A stretch of 64,000 nucleotides of DNA from a virus. The position numbers were made by a program, and so were the translations under genes. Within the stretch, counting starts at the first letter, position 1; each line of letters begins with the position of its first letter. The notes beneath the pieces are model-generated. The model did not search any database and was not told the DNA's origin. It saw only the letters and a program-made list of their open reading frames with translations. The DNA is taken from the IMG/VR virus record IMGVR_UViG_3300030102_006960, positions 3,950-67,949 of that record. One strand, given 5' to 3'. This document shows, in pieces, positions 1 to 9,191 of this stretch.

Positions 1-1455
1 GGGGGTGAAGAAACATTTTTTGAAATATGTGACGATTATAATTTAGGTGGTACTTGGTTTTACTCTGGTGGTAAGAATTTAGGGTCTTGTGGTTGTGTAC
101 ATAACCCTGAAAAACCACTAGAAGTAGGTGAATTTAAATATAATATGTCTGCTATTGTACAAAATGGAGTAAAAACTAATGATATAAGAAGTGGATGGGA
201 AAAGTTTACTGACTGGGCGGAAGATTGTATTGGTGATTACCACTGTGTTGCAGATATAGCTTCTATTGCGGTTTTATTTATTCCGGTTCCAGGATTAAAT
301 GTGGCATTATCAGCGGCAATAGATTTAGCAAACGCAACATCTTATATGGTAGAAGGTAAAGAAGGTTGGCAAATAGATGCATCTTTAACACTATTAGGTG
401 CGTTATTTACTGGCGTAGAAGCATTAAAATATAGTAAAAACGCTTTAAAAGGTGGTTACACAAGTGCAAAATGGGCAAAGGCATTAGGAAAATCAGTAAA
501 AGAATTAGGTGGGGCTGAATTTAAAGGATTAACTAAAGCAAAAGCTGCAGAAAAATGGAAGAAAGTTATGAGGGAGACACTAGATGATTTGTCTGCCGCT
601 GATTTACAACAACTAGATGATGTTTTAGACGCATTTGTTAAAATGGATAAAGCAATAGTAGATGATTACGCAAAAATAGCGAATGGACTGTCTAAATTAA
701 ATAAAGTAGAAAAAGAAGCATTTGATAAATTATTAAGTAAATTAAAGAAAGATCCTAATAAACTAACTAAATTTGCAAAAGATATTGAAAAATTAGATTA
801 CAACGTTAATAAAGTTTTAAGAAAATACTCAATTAGATATAATACTAAACAAGCATTTATACAAGCAACTATTTTTGGTACACTTCAAGCTAAAAGTAAG
901 GATATTGCAGAATGGTTAGCTGAAGCAGTGGGAGATTTAACTAGATTAACTGGTTTACCGGTAGATAAATGGGTAGGTATAACAATTGATGCGAACCCAA
1001 ACGATGCATCCTCTAAAAAAATTGCAGAACTTTTTGATGATATGGATGAATACCATTATTTTGCTAATGCAATTAATATATCCGCCCCTTATATAAGTAA
1101 ACTATTAATAAAATATGGTATTAATATAGATAAAAATATAAAAGATATTGTTTTTAATGGTGTTAAATCTATTACTGATAATGACATACTAGAAATATTA
1201 TTAATGGAGATAGATGATATTGATAGACAAGAGAAAAATATGGTGAAGAATGGTAACACCAAAGAAGAAATTAAAAAATATATTACCGATAGTTATAATA
1301 ATATTTTAAATATTGCTGAGAAAGAAAGTAAAAATAATGAATTATTAGAACTACTTGAAAAAGAATCAAAAAAGATTGAGAATCAAGTTACGGATGAAGA
1401 AAAAGATAAAATAGACAGTTTTGTTGACTATAACGATATTATGAGTATTTATTAA
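1..1455 (+). CDS. Partial virion-associated protein (5' end outside window)
   Basis: The reading frame is open from base 1 with no stop, so the ATG at 145 is probably internal and the gene begins upstream of the window. The visible upstream part contains a Gly- and Cys-bearing stretch (GSCGC). A hydrophobic region follows soon after the ATG (IASIAVLFIPVPGLNVALS and again around LTLLGALFTGVEAL), and the remainder is Lys/Glu-rich and predicted helical. I recognise no family. The gene lies 21 nt before the next co-directional gene in a late structural block, so a virion or tail role is inferred from context only. The hydrophobic part could be membrane-active on DNA entry, but nothing in the sequence proves this. 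Confidence 0.6.
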   Translation, partial: GGEETFFEICDDYNLGGTWFYSGGKNLGSCGCVHNPEKPLEVGEFKYNMSAIVQNGVKTNDIRSGWEKFTDWAEDCIGDYHCVADIASIAVLFIPVPGLNVALSAAIDLANATSYMVEGKEGWQIDASLTLLGALFTGVEALKYSKNALKGGYTSAKWAKALGKSVKELGGAEFKGLTKAKAAEKWKKVMRETLDDLSAADLQQLDDVLDAFVKMDKAIVDDYAKIANGLSKLNKVEKEAFDKLLSKLKKDPNKLTKFAKDIEKLDYNVNKVLRKYSIRYNTKQAFIQATIFGTLQAKSKDIAEWLAEAVGDLTRLTGLPVDKWVGITIDANPNDASSKKIAELFDDMDEYHYFANAINISAPYISKLLIKYGINIDKNIKDIVFNGVKSITDNDILEILLMEIDDIDRQEKNMVKNGNTKEEIKKYITDSYNNILNIAEKESKNNELLELLEKESKKIENQVTDEEKDKIDSFVDYNDIMSIY

Positions 1456-1476
1456 AAAATAAAGATATTTATTATT

Positions 1477-2343
1477 ATGGAAAATAATTTAAATAAACAA
1501 ATAAAGAGAATAAAGTCTTTATTTAGTGAAGAAAGACTTTATGGTAACATCATAAATGAACAATCAGTTATTAATCCTGATACTAATAGTGATGGACAAA
1601 TAGATGCTACCGAATTTTCTGCATCTGGTGACATAATTGATTTTGATGAAGCACAACTTTTTGTTAACAATAAGTTAACGGATAATCCTAACCTAAATTC
1701 TGCATTATCTTTGTGTATGCAACAACCCGTTATATCTAAAGCATGGTCTGAATTTAGTGATGATATTAAACCTAATACTTCTTGGTCGATAAAAAGTGAT
1801 GGTGGTGTTTGTTTTTTAAAGGCTAGAAACACTAACAATGTCGCCGCAACAACTGTAATAAAAATTAGTAATGTCTCAATTTGGGCAAATAAATATGTAA
1901 CATTTTATACTACTTTAGGTACACCTATAGATTTAAGTGATAAAACAGTATTTGAAGAAACTATGAATACCCATTGGGATAGAACATGTACTGGATGTAT
2001 TGAAAAACATGTTTTAGGAAATAAACTTGCTGGTATTACTCAAAAAATAAAATGGTTTAGGTGGCAAGCCCCAATAACTGATGTAGATAATATGAAATAT
2101 GGTCAAGTATTTTTAGAGTCAATGTATGATGATAGTGGAGAAAAAATTAGGAAAGGTACAAGAGATTTAGTATTAGAATATATAAATAACATGTCTAAAC
2201 GTTATAATCCAATAATTGGTGGTAGTAGGGCATATTCCATAGCTAAAACCGAACAAGGTTTATGTAATGAAGCACTTGGTGGTGGCGGATCAACTTTTTC
2301 AGGTGGAGACATATCTAAAATAATAAGTCAATTAATAAATTAA
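1477..2343 (+). CDS. Virion-region protein with EF-hand loop
   Basis: This 288-aa protein has no recognised overall family. Residues 35-46 form a textbook calcium-binding EF-hand loop, D-x-N-x-D-G-x-I-D-x-x-E, with acidic or amide ligands at loop positions 1, 3, 5, 9 and 12. Residues 1-29 are a basic amphipathic leader ending INEQ, resembling leaders on other proteins here. The C-terminus is Gly-rich (GGGGSTFSGGD). The ATG follows the AT-rich motif GATATTTATTATT. It lies between two other probable structural genes, 7 nt before the next one. Calcium binding is a family-based expectation; the structural role is inferred from position. Confidence 0.6.
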   Translation: MENNLNKQIKRIKSLFSEERLYGNIINEQSVINPDTNSDGQIDATEFSASGDIIDFDEAQLFVNNKLTDNPNLNSALSLCMQQPVISKAWSEFSDDIKPNTSWSIKSDGGVCFLKARNTNNVAATTVIKISNVSIWANKYVTFYTTLGTPIDLSDKTVFEETMNTHWDRTCTGCIEKHVLGNKLAGITQKIKWFRWQAPITDVDNMKYGQVFLESMYDDSGEKIRKGTRDLVLEYINNMSKRYNPIIGGSRAYSIAKTEQGLCNEALGGGGSTFSGGDISKIISQLIN

Positions 2344-2350
2344 TATAAAA

Positions 2351-4864
2351 ATGAAAAGAAAAAGTTTATTTTTAGATGTTAAAAAATTTAACTTAATGTT
2401 AGAAAGAATGGAACATAAAGTTAATTATGATGAATCTGTTGTATTAAAAAAGAAATTATTAATAGAATCTCCAATAGGTAAGGCAATGAAAGAACTTATG
2501 TCTAATCCTAGTGTATATAATAAAGCAAGTAAAGAACTTAAAGCAATTGGTGCAGCAATAAATGGACAGGGTTTTGATGATTTAATAGATGCTTTAAAAG
2601 AAACTAATGTTACAAAGTTTAAAGGAATGGTAAGAAATTCTTTAAAATATTATCCCGGACTGTGGAATAAATCAGTTGAAAAATCATTAGATGACTTTTT
2701 AGATATGATGGTAGTTGTTGGAAAAAATGAAAACCCTAAAACTCTATATCCTGAATTAATTGATTTTTTAACAAAAAATAAAAACTTGGATGTTGATAAC
2801 GCTATAGCAAAAATAGATGATTTATTAGACGATGCACCTGAAGCATTTAAAACTAAATTTGGTGATCAATTGGATTTATTTCCAGGTGGTGAAATGGGTG
2901 CTACAAGACGTAAGATAATTAAAGATAAAGTGTTACAAAATGTTTATGGTATTAGTGATGAAAAACTAAGGATAAAACTATTAAAATCTTATGCTAATGA
3001 TGTAAGACTAAAAAGACGAGGTTTAAAAAAATATGTTAAAAGTTTAACAGGTAATGCAGGAGATTATTATGTATTATCTATGAAGAAACAACCGGGAGAA
3101 TATATGATATTTTCTAAAGACAAACTTGATGGAGAACTTTTAGTAGAGTTAAAGAAAAAAGGGTTTACTGTTGAGGATGGTGCTAAATTTTATCCTAAAA
3201 GAGGATATGTAAAAAGATGGTTATTTGGTGACGAAACGGTTATGGTAAGAAATCCAAATCTGAGAGCACTAACTCGAACACTGTTGGTGTCTCTAACTGC
3301 ACAAGAAATTGCTGATATTATTTATTGTGCTAATGTTTATGCATCAGACGAATTCAAAAGAATTAAAAGTGGTGTGATGGATGATTATAAAGAATTAAGA
3401 AATCAAATGGTGGATGGTACGGTGGATGAAAAAGAGGCGTTAAGAGAATTGAAGACGATGACAGAACCAATTAATTTTGAGGATTGTTATGCACCATATA
3501 TATCCGAATATCTTCTAGGGGGTGGTGTAACTTTAGACCCAGAGGCACAAGCAATTTTTAGTGGATGGAAATCACTTCCTTTAGTTGGTCCTATTGGTGT
3601 CGCATTCACATCTATTTTTGGTGATCCAGATATGAATAGGGTTGTTGAGGATGTTACATCAACTGCTACTCAATTTATAAAAAAACAAGTTAAAGATGAA
3701 TTAGGAAGTATGAGTCTTAAGAGTATCTTAGAATATGAATGTGATTATACAAGTGATGACACTACTTCAATTATGGGTAATATTACAAAGGATTCAACAA
3801 AATTAGATATAATAAGGGTTTTGGAAATTGCGGGTGTTAACACTCAACCTATAATCAATGATGTTGCAGATGTTATTATTAAAGGAAATGAAAAAATAAA
3901 TATCGTACAGAAGGATCTTGATAAAATGCAAAATCAAATTAATATAGAAGTAAGCGGTATACCTGATGAATTTAAAAACAACCTTAATACTGTAAGTATG
4001 ACTTCTCTATTTAATAAAGCTTGTCAAATAGCTAGAGGACAAGTTATAAGTAAAAAAATTAATCAAATAAGTAAGTTTAAATCAACTAATATAGAGAAAG
4101 TAGAAGGTATTTTAGGTTTAGCTTTACCTGCTACTATAGAGAATCCAAAAGATAAATTGGAGGAGTTGGCATTACCTTTTTGTAAAGATGATTATATTGG
4201 TAATACACCATCAGAATTAAAACCAGAAAATATAAATAGTAGTCTTGAAAAAGGAGCAATATTATTTAAATACTTAAATAATATAACTAGATCAGGTGAT
4301 AAGAATAAAAAGAAATATGCAACTGAAGTATCTAATTGGGAAAAGTGGTTTCAAGAACAAATAAACGAGAATTACGATGAACTCAAAATAGAGAAGATGT
4401 TCGAAAGTTATGTAAACTTACTATGTAAAAAACAAAAAGAAGAACAATTAAAAGATGTAATAGAGGATATAAAAACTCAAACTTCTAAAGGAGAACTAAG
4501 AGTTACAGTAGATCCTAGTGTGAGAGACTACATGTGGCAAAATTCATCAAACTTATGTTTAGATGCTCAGAATATAATGTTAATTATGTTATGGGGTCAG
4601 GGAAATGAAGAGTTTAGGAAAATTACAGATGATGAAGAACTAGAAGGTGAACTTTATAAATGGACTGATGATGGGAAGACACCTATATTTAAAATTAGTG
4701 AGGATATTATAGATGCGTTAGGTAAAGAGTATTGGTGTAAGGGAAAGCCGGGAGGTGAAATAATATTTAATAAAGAAAAGAATCAACAAGATTGTAGAAA
4801 GGATTTAGTTAATACTTTTAAAAAATTAGATTGTTGGAATACGTTTTACGGTTTAGGGGAATAA
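2351..4864 (+). CDS. Large unknown structural-region protein
   Basis: This 837-aa protein matches no family I recognise. It starts with a basic helical leader (MKRKSLFLDVKKF, then a stretch ending LLIE near residue 40) comparable to the leaders of the neighbouring 1477 and 5883 genes. A short hydrophobic Gly/Pro-containing segment lies near residues 405-421 (LPLVGPIGVAFTSIFG); the rest is Lys/Glu-rich and largely helical. It starts 7 nt after the EF-hand gene and is followed by a 61-nt gap before the gp26-like gene. A virion protein, possibly packaged with DNA or part of the tail, is an inference from the operon. Confidence 0.55.
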   Translation: MKRKSLFLDVKKFNLMLERMEHKVNYDESVVLKKKLLIESPIGKAMKELMSNPSVYNKASKELKAIGAAINGQGFDDLIDALKETNVTKFKGMVRNSLKYYPGLWNKSVEKSLDDFLDMMVVVGKNENPKTLYPELIDFLTKNKNLDVDNAIAKIDDLLDDAPEAFKTKFGDQLDLFPGGEMGATRRKIIKDKVLQNVYGISDEKLRIKLLKSYANDVRLKRRGLKKYVKSLTGNAGDYYVLSMKKQPGEYMIFSKDKLDGELLVELKKKGFTVEDGAKFYPKRGYVKRWLFGDETVMVRNPNLRALTRTLLVSLTAQEIADIIYCANVYASDEFKRIKSGVMDDYKELRNQMVDGTVDEKEALRELKTMTEPINFEDCYAPYISEYLLGGGVTLDPEAQAIFSGWKSLPLVGPIGVAFTSIFGDPDMNRVVEDVTSTATQFIKKQVKDELGSMSLKSILEYECDYTSDDTTSIMGNITKDSTKLDIIRVLEIAGVNTQPIINDVADVIIKGNEKINIVQKDLDKMQNQINIEVSGIPDEFKNNLNTVSMTSLFNKACQIARGQVISKKINQISKFKSTNIEKVEGILGLALPATIENPKDKLEELALPFCKDDYIGNTPSELKPENINSSLEKGAILFKYLNNITRSGDKNKKKYATEVSNWEKWFQEQINENYDELKIEKMFESYVNLLCKKQKEEQLKDVIEDIKTQTSKGELRVTVDPSVRDYMWQNSSNLCLDAQNIMLIMLWGQGNEEFRKITDDEELEGELYKWTDDGKTPIFKISEDIIDALGKEYWCKGKPGGEIIFNKEKNQQDCRKDLVNTFKKLDCWNTFYGLGE

Positions 4865-4925
4865 AAAAACCAAATTTTAGTATTTATTTAATAGAATAAT
4901 AATTTATATTAAATAAAAAAGTTTT

Positions 4926-5711
4926 ATGGAACAAAATATACAAACGTCATTAGATCCTAATTACGTACCTGAAGATTTAAAAACTCCTTTTGATGTATTA
5001 GATTTACCATCACAAGGGTTATTATATAAAAATAATTTAAAACAAATTAAAGTAGAATATTTAACCGCAATGGATGAAAATATTCTAAGTGCACCAAACC
5101 TAAGTTCTAAACCCGATATAATGTTAGATTTACTTATAAAAAGAAAAGTAAAAGATTTAAATATGGATGTCGGTGATTTATTAGAAGGTGATAGAATGGC
5201 AATACTTATATTTCTAAGATCAACTGCGTTTGGTACTAAATATACACAAATGGTTTATAGTGAAGATTACAACGATTTTGTAGAAGGTGAGATTGATTTA
5301 GGTGATTTAAAACAAAAAAAATTATTAATTAAACCCGATAACAATGGAGAACTAGATTATATTTTACCAACTTCTAAAAAGAATATTAAATTTAAATTTT
5401 TAACTTCAAAAGAAGAGCAAGAAGTAGAAATCGCAGATAATAACCAAATGAAAAGGAGTAAAGATAAAGTATCACAAAAAATTACTTTAAGATTAGAAAA
5501 ATCAGTTACAGAAATAGACGGTGAAAGAGATAAAATAATAATTTCAAATATTTTGAAAAAGATACCTTTGTTAGATTCTAGAAGTTTACGTAAATATATA
5601 GAAGATAACGAACCAGGAATAGATTTTAATACAAAAGCACGGATTCAGGGGGGAGAATCCGTAAGTTGCTTTCTTAGATTCACACCGAATTTTCTATGGC
5701 CTAAACTCTGA
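4926..5711 (+). CDS. gp26: T4 gp26-like baseplate hub subunit/assembly chaperone
   Basis: The 261-aa product shows the pattern of the T4 gp26 hub family: an N-terminal LPSQGLLY motif (residues 28-35), a region on opening residues of the form EYLTAMDEN, and a central block LLEGDRMAILIFLRSTAFGTKY. T4 gp26 acts in assembly of the central baseplate hub. The end reads FLWPKL and stops at TGA 5709-5711. A second open frame (+1) begins at 5665, overlaps this end by 47 nt and continues to 5844 without a usable start codon, so a minority longer product by +1 frameshifting is likely. In T4, gene 51, another hub assembly factor, follows gene 26 directly. Confidence 0.65.
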   Translation: MEQNIQTSLDPNYVPEDLKTPFDVLDLPSQGLLYKNNLKQIKVEYLTAMDENILSAPNLSSKPDIMLDLLIKRKVKDLNMDVGDLLEGDRMAILIFLRSTAFGTKYTQMVYSEDYNDFVEGEIDLGDLKQKKLLIKPDNNGELDYILPTSKKNIKFKFLTSKEEQEVEIADNNQMKRSKDKVSQKITLRLEKSVTEIDGERDKIIISNILKKIPLLDSRSLRKYIEDNEPGIDFNTKARIQGGESVSCFLRFTPNFLWPKL

Positions 5712-5844
5712 CTATTTACTACACTTACATAAAGAGTTTTCTTATTTAGTAAAAAATGGTGGTTTTTCTTATAAGGATATTATGGTTATGCCAACATATA
5801 GTAGAAGACTTTTTATAGATAATATTAATGGTAAAAGTGAATAA
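5665..5844 (+). CDS. Probable +1 frameshift extension of the gp26-like gene
   Basis: After an in-frame TAA at 5662-5664 this frame is open for 59 codons and encodes a protein-like sequence (DYLLHLHKEFSYLVKNGGF, then YKDIMVMPTYSRRLFIDNI). The only ATG codons (5782 and 5788) lie in the middle of the recognisable part, and no GTG or TTG precedes them. Translation most likely enters by a +1 shift from the gp26-like gene between 5665 and 5713. One candidate site is CTC TGA C at 5706-5712, close to the CTT TGA C of the prfB frameshift; TTT C near 5692 is another. The phrase GGFSY..I..MP.Y.RR resembles C-terminal parts of tail or baseplate assembly chaperones. A one-base assembly error is the alternative. 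Confidence 0.55.
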   Translation, partial: VAFLDSHRIFYGLNSDYLLHLHKEFSYLVKNGGFSYKDIMVMPTYSRRLFIDNINGKSE

Positions 5845-5859
5845 TTATTTTTTTCTAAA

Positions 5860-5867
5860 TATTTATA
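5860..5867 (+). promoter_or_regulatory. Candidate late promoter motif TATTTATA
   Basis: The motif lies in the context AAATATTTATATAA, 15 nt before the ATG at 5883. The same 8-mer precedes seven other genes in this window. Confidence 0.4.
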
Positions 5868-5882
5868 TAAAAAAATGGTGTA

Positions 5883-7091
5883 ATGAAAAATTTTAAATAT
5901 TATAATAACATTATAAATGAAGTTGTAGTTTATGTTGATAGTTTAATTGGTGAACAATCTCCAGATGATTTAAGGGATAAATATAGTGAGATTTCTGACA
6001 AAAATATTAGTGATGAAGATAGAGTACAAGCCATACTTGATATGCAGGATGAGACATACAGTAGTAACCCAAAAAATATTGACATTAAAAAGTTATTCGA
6101 TGCAACAAAAAATGGTGAGTGGCCAGAAGGATTTCCTACACCGGATGAATTAGAAAAAGAATTTAAAAATAAAAGTTCTTTAGAAATACAGGACGGTCCA
6201 TTTAAAGGTATGACCTTAACTGCAGGAGTTTATGATGCAATAAGGGTTAGTAGAGGTATTAAGTCAGTAAGAACTAAAACAAACCCACTAAAAAAGAAAA
6301 AGGGACACGCTTCTATTTGTTATTGTATTAACTTTGCTAGAAAATATACAGGTTCACCTTCTGGAAGTCCTGCTGATGATGCAGCAGCTTGCCCTTCTTA
6401 TAGGAAATGTTATAAAAGTTTTAGACAAGGGGTAAAAGCTGAGTTATCTAGATCAAATGAATTTGAGGCTAAATTAATTAATGAATATCGTGATGATTGT
6501 TTAGAAAGAGACGATTATAGGAAAGCAATGTTTGATATTAATGTTAGGAAAGATTATACATACGCTGACCCTAACGTTCCTGGTTCACCTTATTGTGCAC
6601 AATGGGATAAAGAGATTATACCTGCAGGTGAAAGTTTAATAAGTAGTTTAAGTACACTTTTAAGTAAGTTCTTTAGAATTAAGAATAAAAATTCCCTTTT
6701 GAAATCTGCAGAAACAGGAAGTGTTGCAGATAAAATAGTTGTAAATAAAAAAATTGAAATTTCATTTACTAGACCAAATGATTTTGTACATCCTGGTGGT
6801 TCAAGAAATGATACCCCACCAACTTTTCCTGACTGTGTAGATAATTCTTTCGATATTACTGATACCACAATGGAGTTTGATATAGAAAGTGCAAGTCCGT
6901 TTAATGGCGGTAAGACTGTTATGTTATCTAAAAATAGTGGTGGAAGAAAATATTTTTTAATGACATTTAATAGTGCGGAAAGAGGAGTAGATCAAAACGG
7001 TACTATAAAATTTGTTAAAAGTTTAAGTGATAATAAAGAAATGTGTCCAAGTATTGGTTGGAATGGTAAAATAACTAAGTTAACGATTTAA
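5883..7091 (+). CDS. Unknown Cys-containing structural-region protein
   Basis: This 402-aa protein has no family I can name. Residues 1-25 form a leader ending LIGEQ, similar in style to the leader of the EF-hand gene. A central region carries clustered cysteines (ICYCINFARKY, then ACPSYRKCYKSF) and further single Cys follow (SPYCAQW, FPDCVDN, EMCPSIGW). The C-terminal third looks like a beta-rich domain. It sits between the gp26-like gene and the tape measure with only 8 nt to the next start, so tail assembly or virion incorporation is a contextual inference. An ATG at 5875 opens only a two-codon frame, which makes the ATG at 5883 the better start. Confidence 0.55.
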   Translation: MKNFKYYNNIINEVVVYVDSLIGEQSPDDLRDKYSEISDKNISDEDRVQAILDMQDETYSSNPKNIDIKKLFDATKNGEWPEGFPTPDELEKEFKNKSSLEIQDGPFKGMTLTAGVYDAIRVSRGIKSVRTKTNPLKKKKGHASICYCINFARKYTGSPSGSPADDAAACPSYRKCYKSFRQGVKAELSRSNEFEAKLINEYRDDCLERDDYRKAMFDINVRKDYTYADPNVPGSPYCAQWDKEIIPAGESLISSLSTLLSKFFRIKNKNSLLKSAETGSVADKIVVNKKIEISFTRPNDFVHPGGSRNDTPPTFPDCVDNSFDITDTTMEFDIESASPFNGGKTVMLSKNSGGRKYFLMTFNSAERGVDQNGTIKFVKSLSDNKEMCPSIGWNGKITKLTI

Positions 7092-7099
7092 ATTAAAAA

Positions 7100-8980
7100 A
7101 TGGCAGAAGAAGATCCGTTTAAGAAACAGTTAGAAACCCTCAAAAAATTGAGAGCAGAAGCTACTGACTATCGCAAAGAAATGGATGGTATAAGTAGGCA
7201 AGCTAAAAAAGATCAGGTTGAGTCGGTAAATCGTGAAATAGAAAAAATTAAATTATTAGTAGAACAAAAAAAAATTACTGAAGAAAATGGTAAAGAACTA
7301 GTAGCAATTGCTGAAAAACAAAAGAGAGCTTATTTATCTATGTATGAGGTTACGGGTAGAATTACACAGGAAGTAAATACTACTTACCGTTCATTTCAGA
7401 ATTTTTTAACAACCAGTGCCGATCAATATAATTATGCACAAAAAATAGCTAAAGAGTACTTAATGGTATCAAGAAATATTGGTGCTAGTGGTGCACATCA
7501 AGAAAGACTAACAAGAAACTTTAAAGACACTTTACCTGAAATTGAAAATATGGGTGGTAGTATGGAAGATATTACCAGTATGATGGAAACATTCGCTGAT
7601 GAATCAGGAAGAATGAGAATATTAGATCAAGAAGACATAGTTAATATTGAAAAAATTTCTAAAGGTATAAATTTAAGTGCTAGTGAAACTGCAAAAATGG
7701 CGGAAATGTTTGACTTAATGGGGGTATCTACAAATAGTATGACTGAAGGTTTAGAAAATGTATATAAAGAGTCACAAAAACTAGGTTTAAATGCAGCTAA
7801 AGTAGTAAAACAATTATCAAGTAATATGAAGTCAATACAATCTTATTCTTTTAGTAGTGGAGTTAGAGGTATGACAGAGATGGCTAAACAAGCAGTTAGA
7901 ATGAGATTAGACGTTTCAGATGTTTTACAAATGGCAGATAAATTCTATCAACCCGAAGCTGCTATTGAAGCTGCCGCTAATTTACAGATGTTGGGTGGTG
8001 ATATTGCACAGGCTTTTGGTGATCCTTTTGAAACTATGTATATGGCACGTAACAAACCAGAAGAGTTAGCTAAAAAGTTAGGTGACATGACTGAAAATAT
8101 GTTACAATTTAATGAAGAAAGTGGTAGATATGAATTACCTGCAGAAGCCAGAATGCAACTTAAAGCTGCTGGTGATCAGTTAGGTATTAATACCGAAAAA
8201 ATGGTTGAGATGGCTAGACAATCTAGTAAAATCAAAGACTTAAAAATGAAATTTACTTCTATAGGTGACAACGATATTAAAGAGAACTTAGCTTCATTAG
8301 CTAAATTTTCAGAAGAAAAAGGTGAATTCGTAATACAACACAATGGTGAAGAGTTAGGTTTAGATGAAGTTAATGAGTCTATGGTTGACGAAATAATGGA
8401 AGCAAATGCTAACGAGGGTAAATCAGATAGTGACTTATTTAAAAATATCGCAATTAACACTCAAACAATGAGTGAACAGATGCAAAGTGCGTTAGAGTCA
8501 TCTAAAGCAGCAATCGCAGGAACGACAGATCTATATGAAATAGGTGCAGAAAATATGAAACAGTTAACTACACCTATGAAAGCTAGTATGGATGCGGCAG
8601 TTAAATCGTTTCAAGAAAATTTTAAACCAGAATCATTATTTCAAACTGAGGGGTGGAAAAATAGTACCGAAGAATTTGGAAAGCAATTAGGTGAAATGGG
8701 TGATGATATCAATGACTTTATAAAAAATTTACCTAAAATTCCTAAATCGAGTAATAATGATGGCGGTCCTGTTAATAATGATGAGGGTCCTGGTGGTGAT
8801 GGTGGACCATTGGCGATGACTACTAAAAAATTCGATTATACAATTAGTATTACTGGGGATTTAGATCCTTCGTTAATGGCAGCATTCCAAACTAAAATTC
8901 AAAATAATGTAAAAAGTTGGGTAGTAGACTCTGCAGAAATTAAAAATTCAGGTGGTAATTGGGAAATTGATTTTACTTAA
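7100..8980 (+). CDS. Tail tape measure protein (gp29 position)
   Basis: This 626-aa protein is almost wholly helical. It has an N-terminal Lys/Glu coiled coil (about residues 1-95), then a long helical body with tape-measure-like phrases (SMEDITSMMETFADESG, AANLQMLGGDIAQAFG). A flexible Asn/Gly/Pro linker (about 550-575) leads to a small C-terminal beta domain. Tape measure proteins set tail-tube length and span the tube lumen. At about 1.5 Å per helical residue, the length implies a tail near that of T4, whose gp29 has 590 residues. The position after the gp26-like gene and before the tube-cap/baseplate genes matches the T4 order 26-51-27-28-29-48-54. Assignment rests on fold pattern, length and order. 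Confidence 0.65.
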   Translation: MAEEDPFKKQLETLKKLRAEATDYRKEMDGISRQAKKDQVESVNREIEKIKLLVEQKKITEENGKELVAIAEKQKRAYLSMYEVTGRITQEVNTTYRSFQNFLTTSADQYNYAQKIAKEYLMVSRNIGASGAHQERLTRNFKDTLPEIENMGGSMEDITSMMETFADESGRMRILDQEDIVNIEKISKGINLSASETAKMAEMFDLMGVSTNSMTEGLENVYKESQKLGLNAAKVVKQLSSNMKSIQSYSFSSGVRGMTEMAKQAVRMRLDVSDVLQMADKFYQPEAAIEAAANLQMLGGDIAQAFGDPFETMYMARNKPEELAKKLGDMTENMLQFNEESGRYELPAEARMQLKAAGDQLGINTEKMVEMARQSSKIKDLKMKFTSIGDNDIKENLASLAKFSEEKGEFVIQHNGEELGLDEVNESMVDEIMEANANEGKSDSDLFKNIAINTQTMSEQMQSALESSKAAIAGTTDLYEIGAENMKQLTTPMKASMDAAVKSFQENFKPESLFQTEGWKNSTEEFGKQLGEMGDDINDFIKNLPKIPKSSNNDGGPVNNDEGPGGDGGPLAMTTKKFDYTISITGDLDPSLMAAFQTKIQNNVKSWVVDSAEIKNSGGNWEIDFT

Positions 8981-9011
8981 TTTTAATATGTTAAAAAAAA
9001 CCTATTAAAGT

Positions 9012-9043
9012 ATTGACTTTTTGAAAAATATTTTTTATATTTG
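9012..9043 (+). promoter_or_regulatory. Bacteroidota-type promoter, 5' leader of the tube/baseplate operon
   Basis: TTG at 9013-9015 is separated by exactly 20 nt from TATATTTG at 9036-9043. It lies about 150 nt before the gene at 9192, giving an unusually long leader for this genome. Within that leader ACTAG occurs three times (9050, 9083, 9106). No strong hairpin is visible, and nothing else is recognised in this 211-nt gap apart from the TATTTATA motif at 9170. Confidence 0.55.
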
Positions 9044-9169
9044 ACCAGAACTAGACCTTAAAAATTATAAATAATTATTAAAACTAGAATAAATATAATA
9101 AAAAAACTAGTAATAATCTATTAATAATATCTAATATATAATTTTATCTCCTGAAATTTAGCCTTTAAA

Positions 9170-9177
9170 TATTTATA
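9170..9177 (+). promoter_or_regulatory. Candidate late promoter motif TATTTATA
   Basis: The motif sits 14 nt before the ATG at 9192, in the context TTAAATATTTATATATAAAG. A near copy (AATATTTATG) overlaps the start codon itself. Confidence 0.4.
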
Positions 9178-9191
9178 TATAAAGAATATTT

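Noticed and set aside
244-480. Polymorphic-toxin-like hydrophobic module in the first gene
   Set aside because: Only a hydrophobic and Gly/Pro pattern is seen, with no toxin domain, immunity gene or secretion context.
4850-4884. Terminator after the 837-aa gene
   Set aside because: GGTTT and AAACC can pair, but the stem is short, the loop long and the T-run weak.
5647-5653. G6 run as the frameshift slip site
   Set aside because: A shift at this run in either direction meets a stop within about 30 nt (TAA 5662 or TAG 5675), so it cannot join the two frames.
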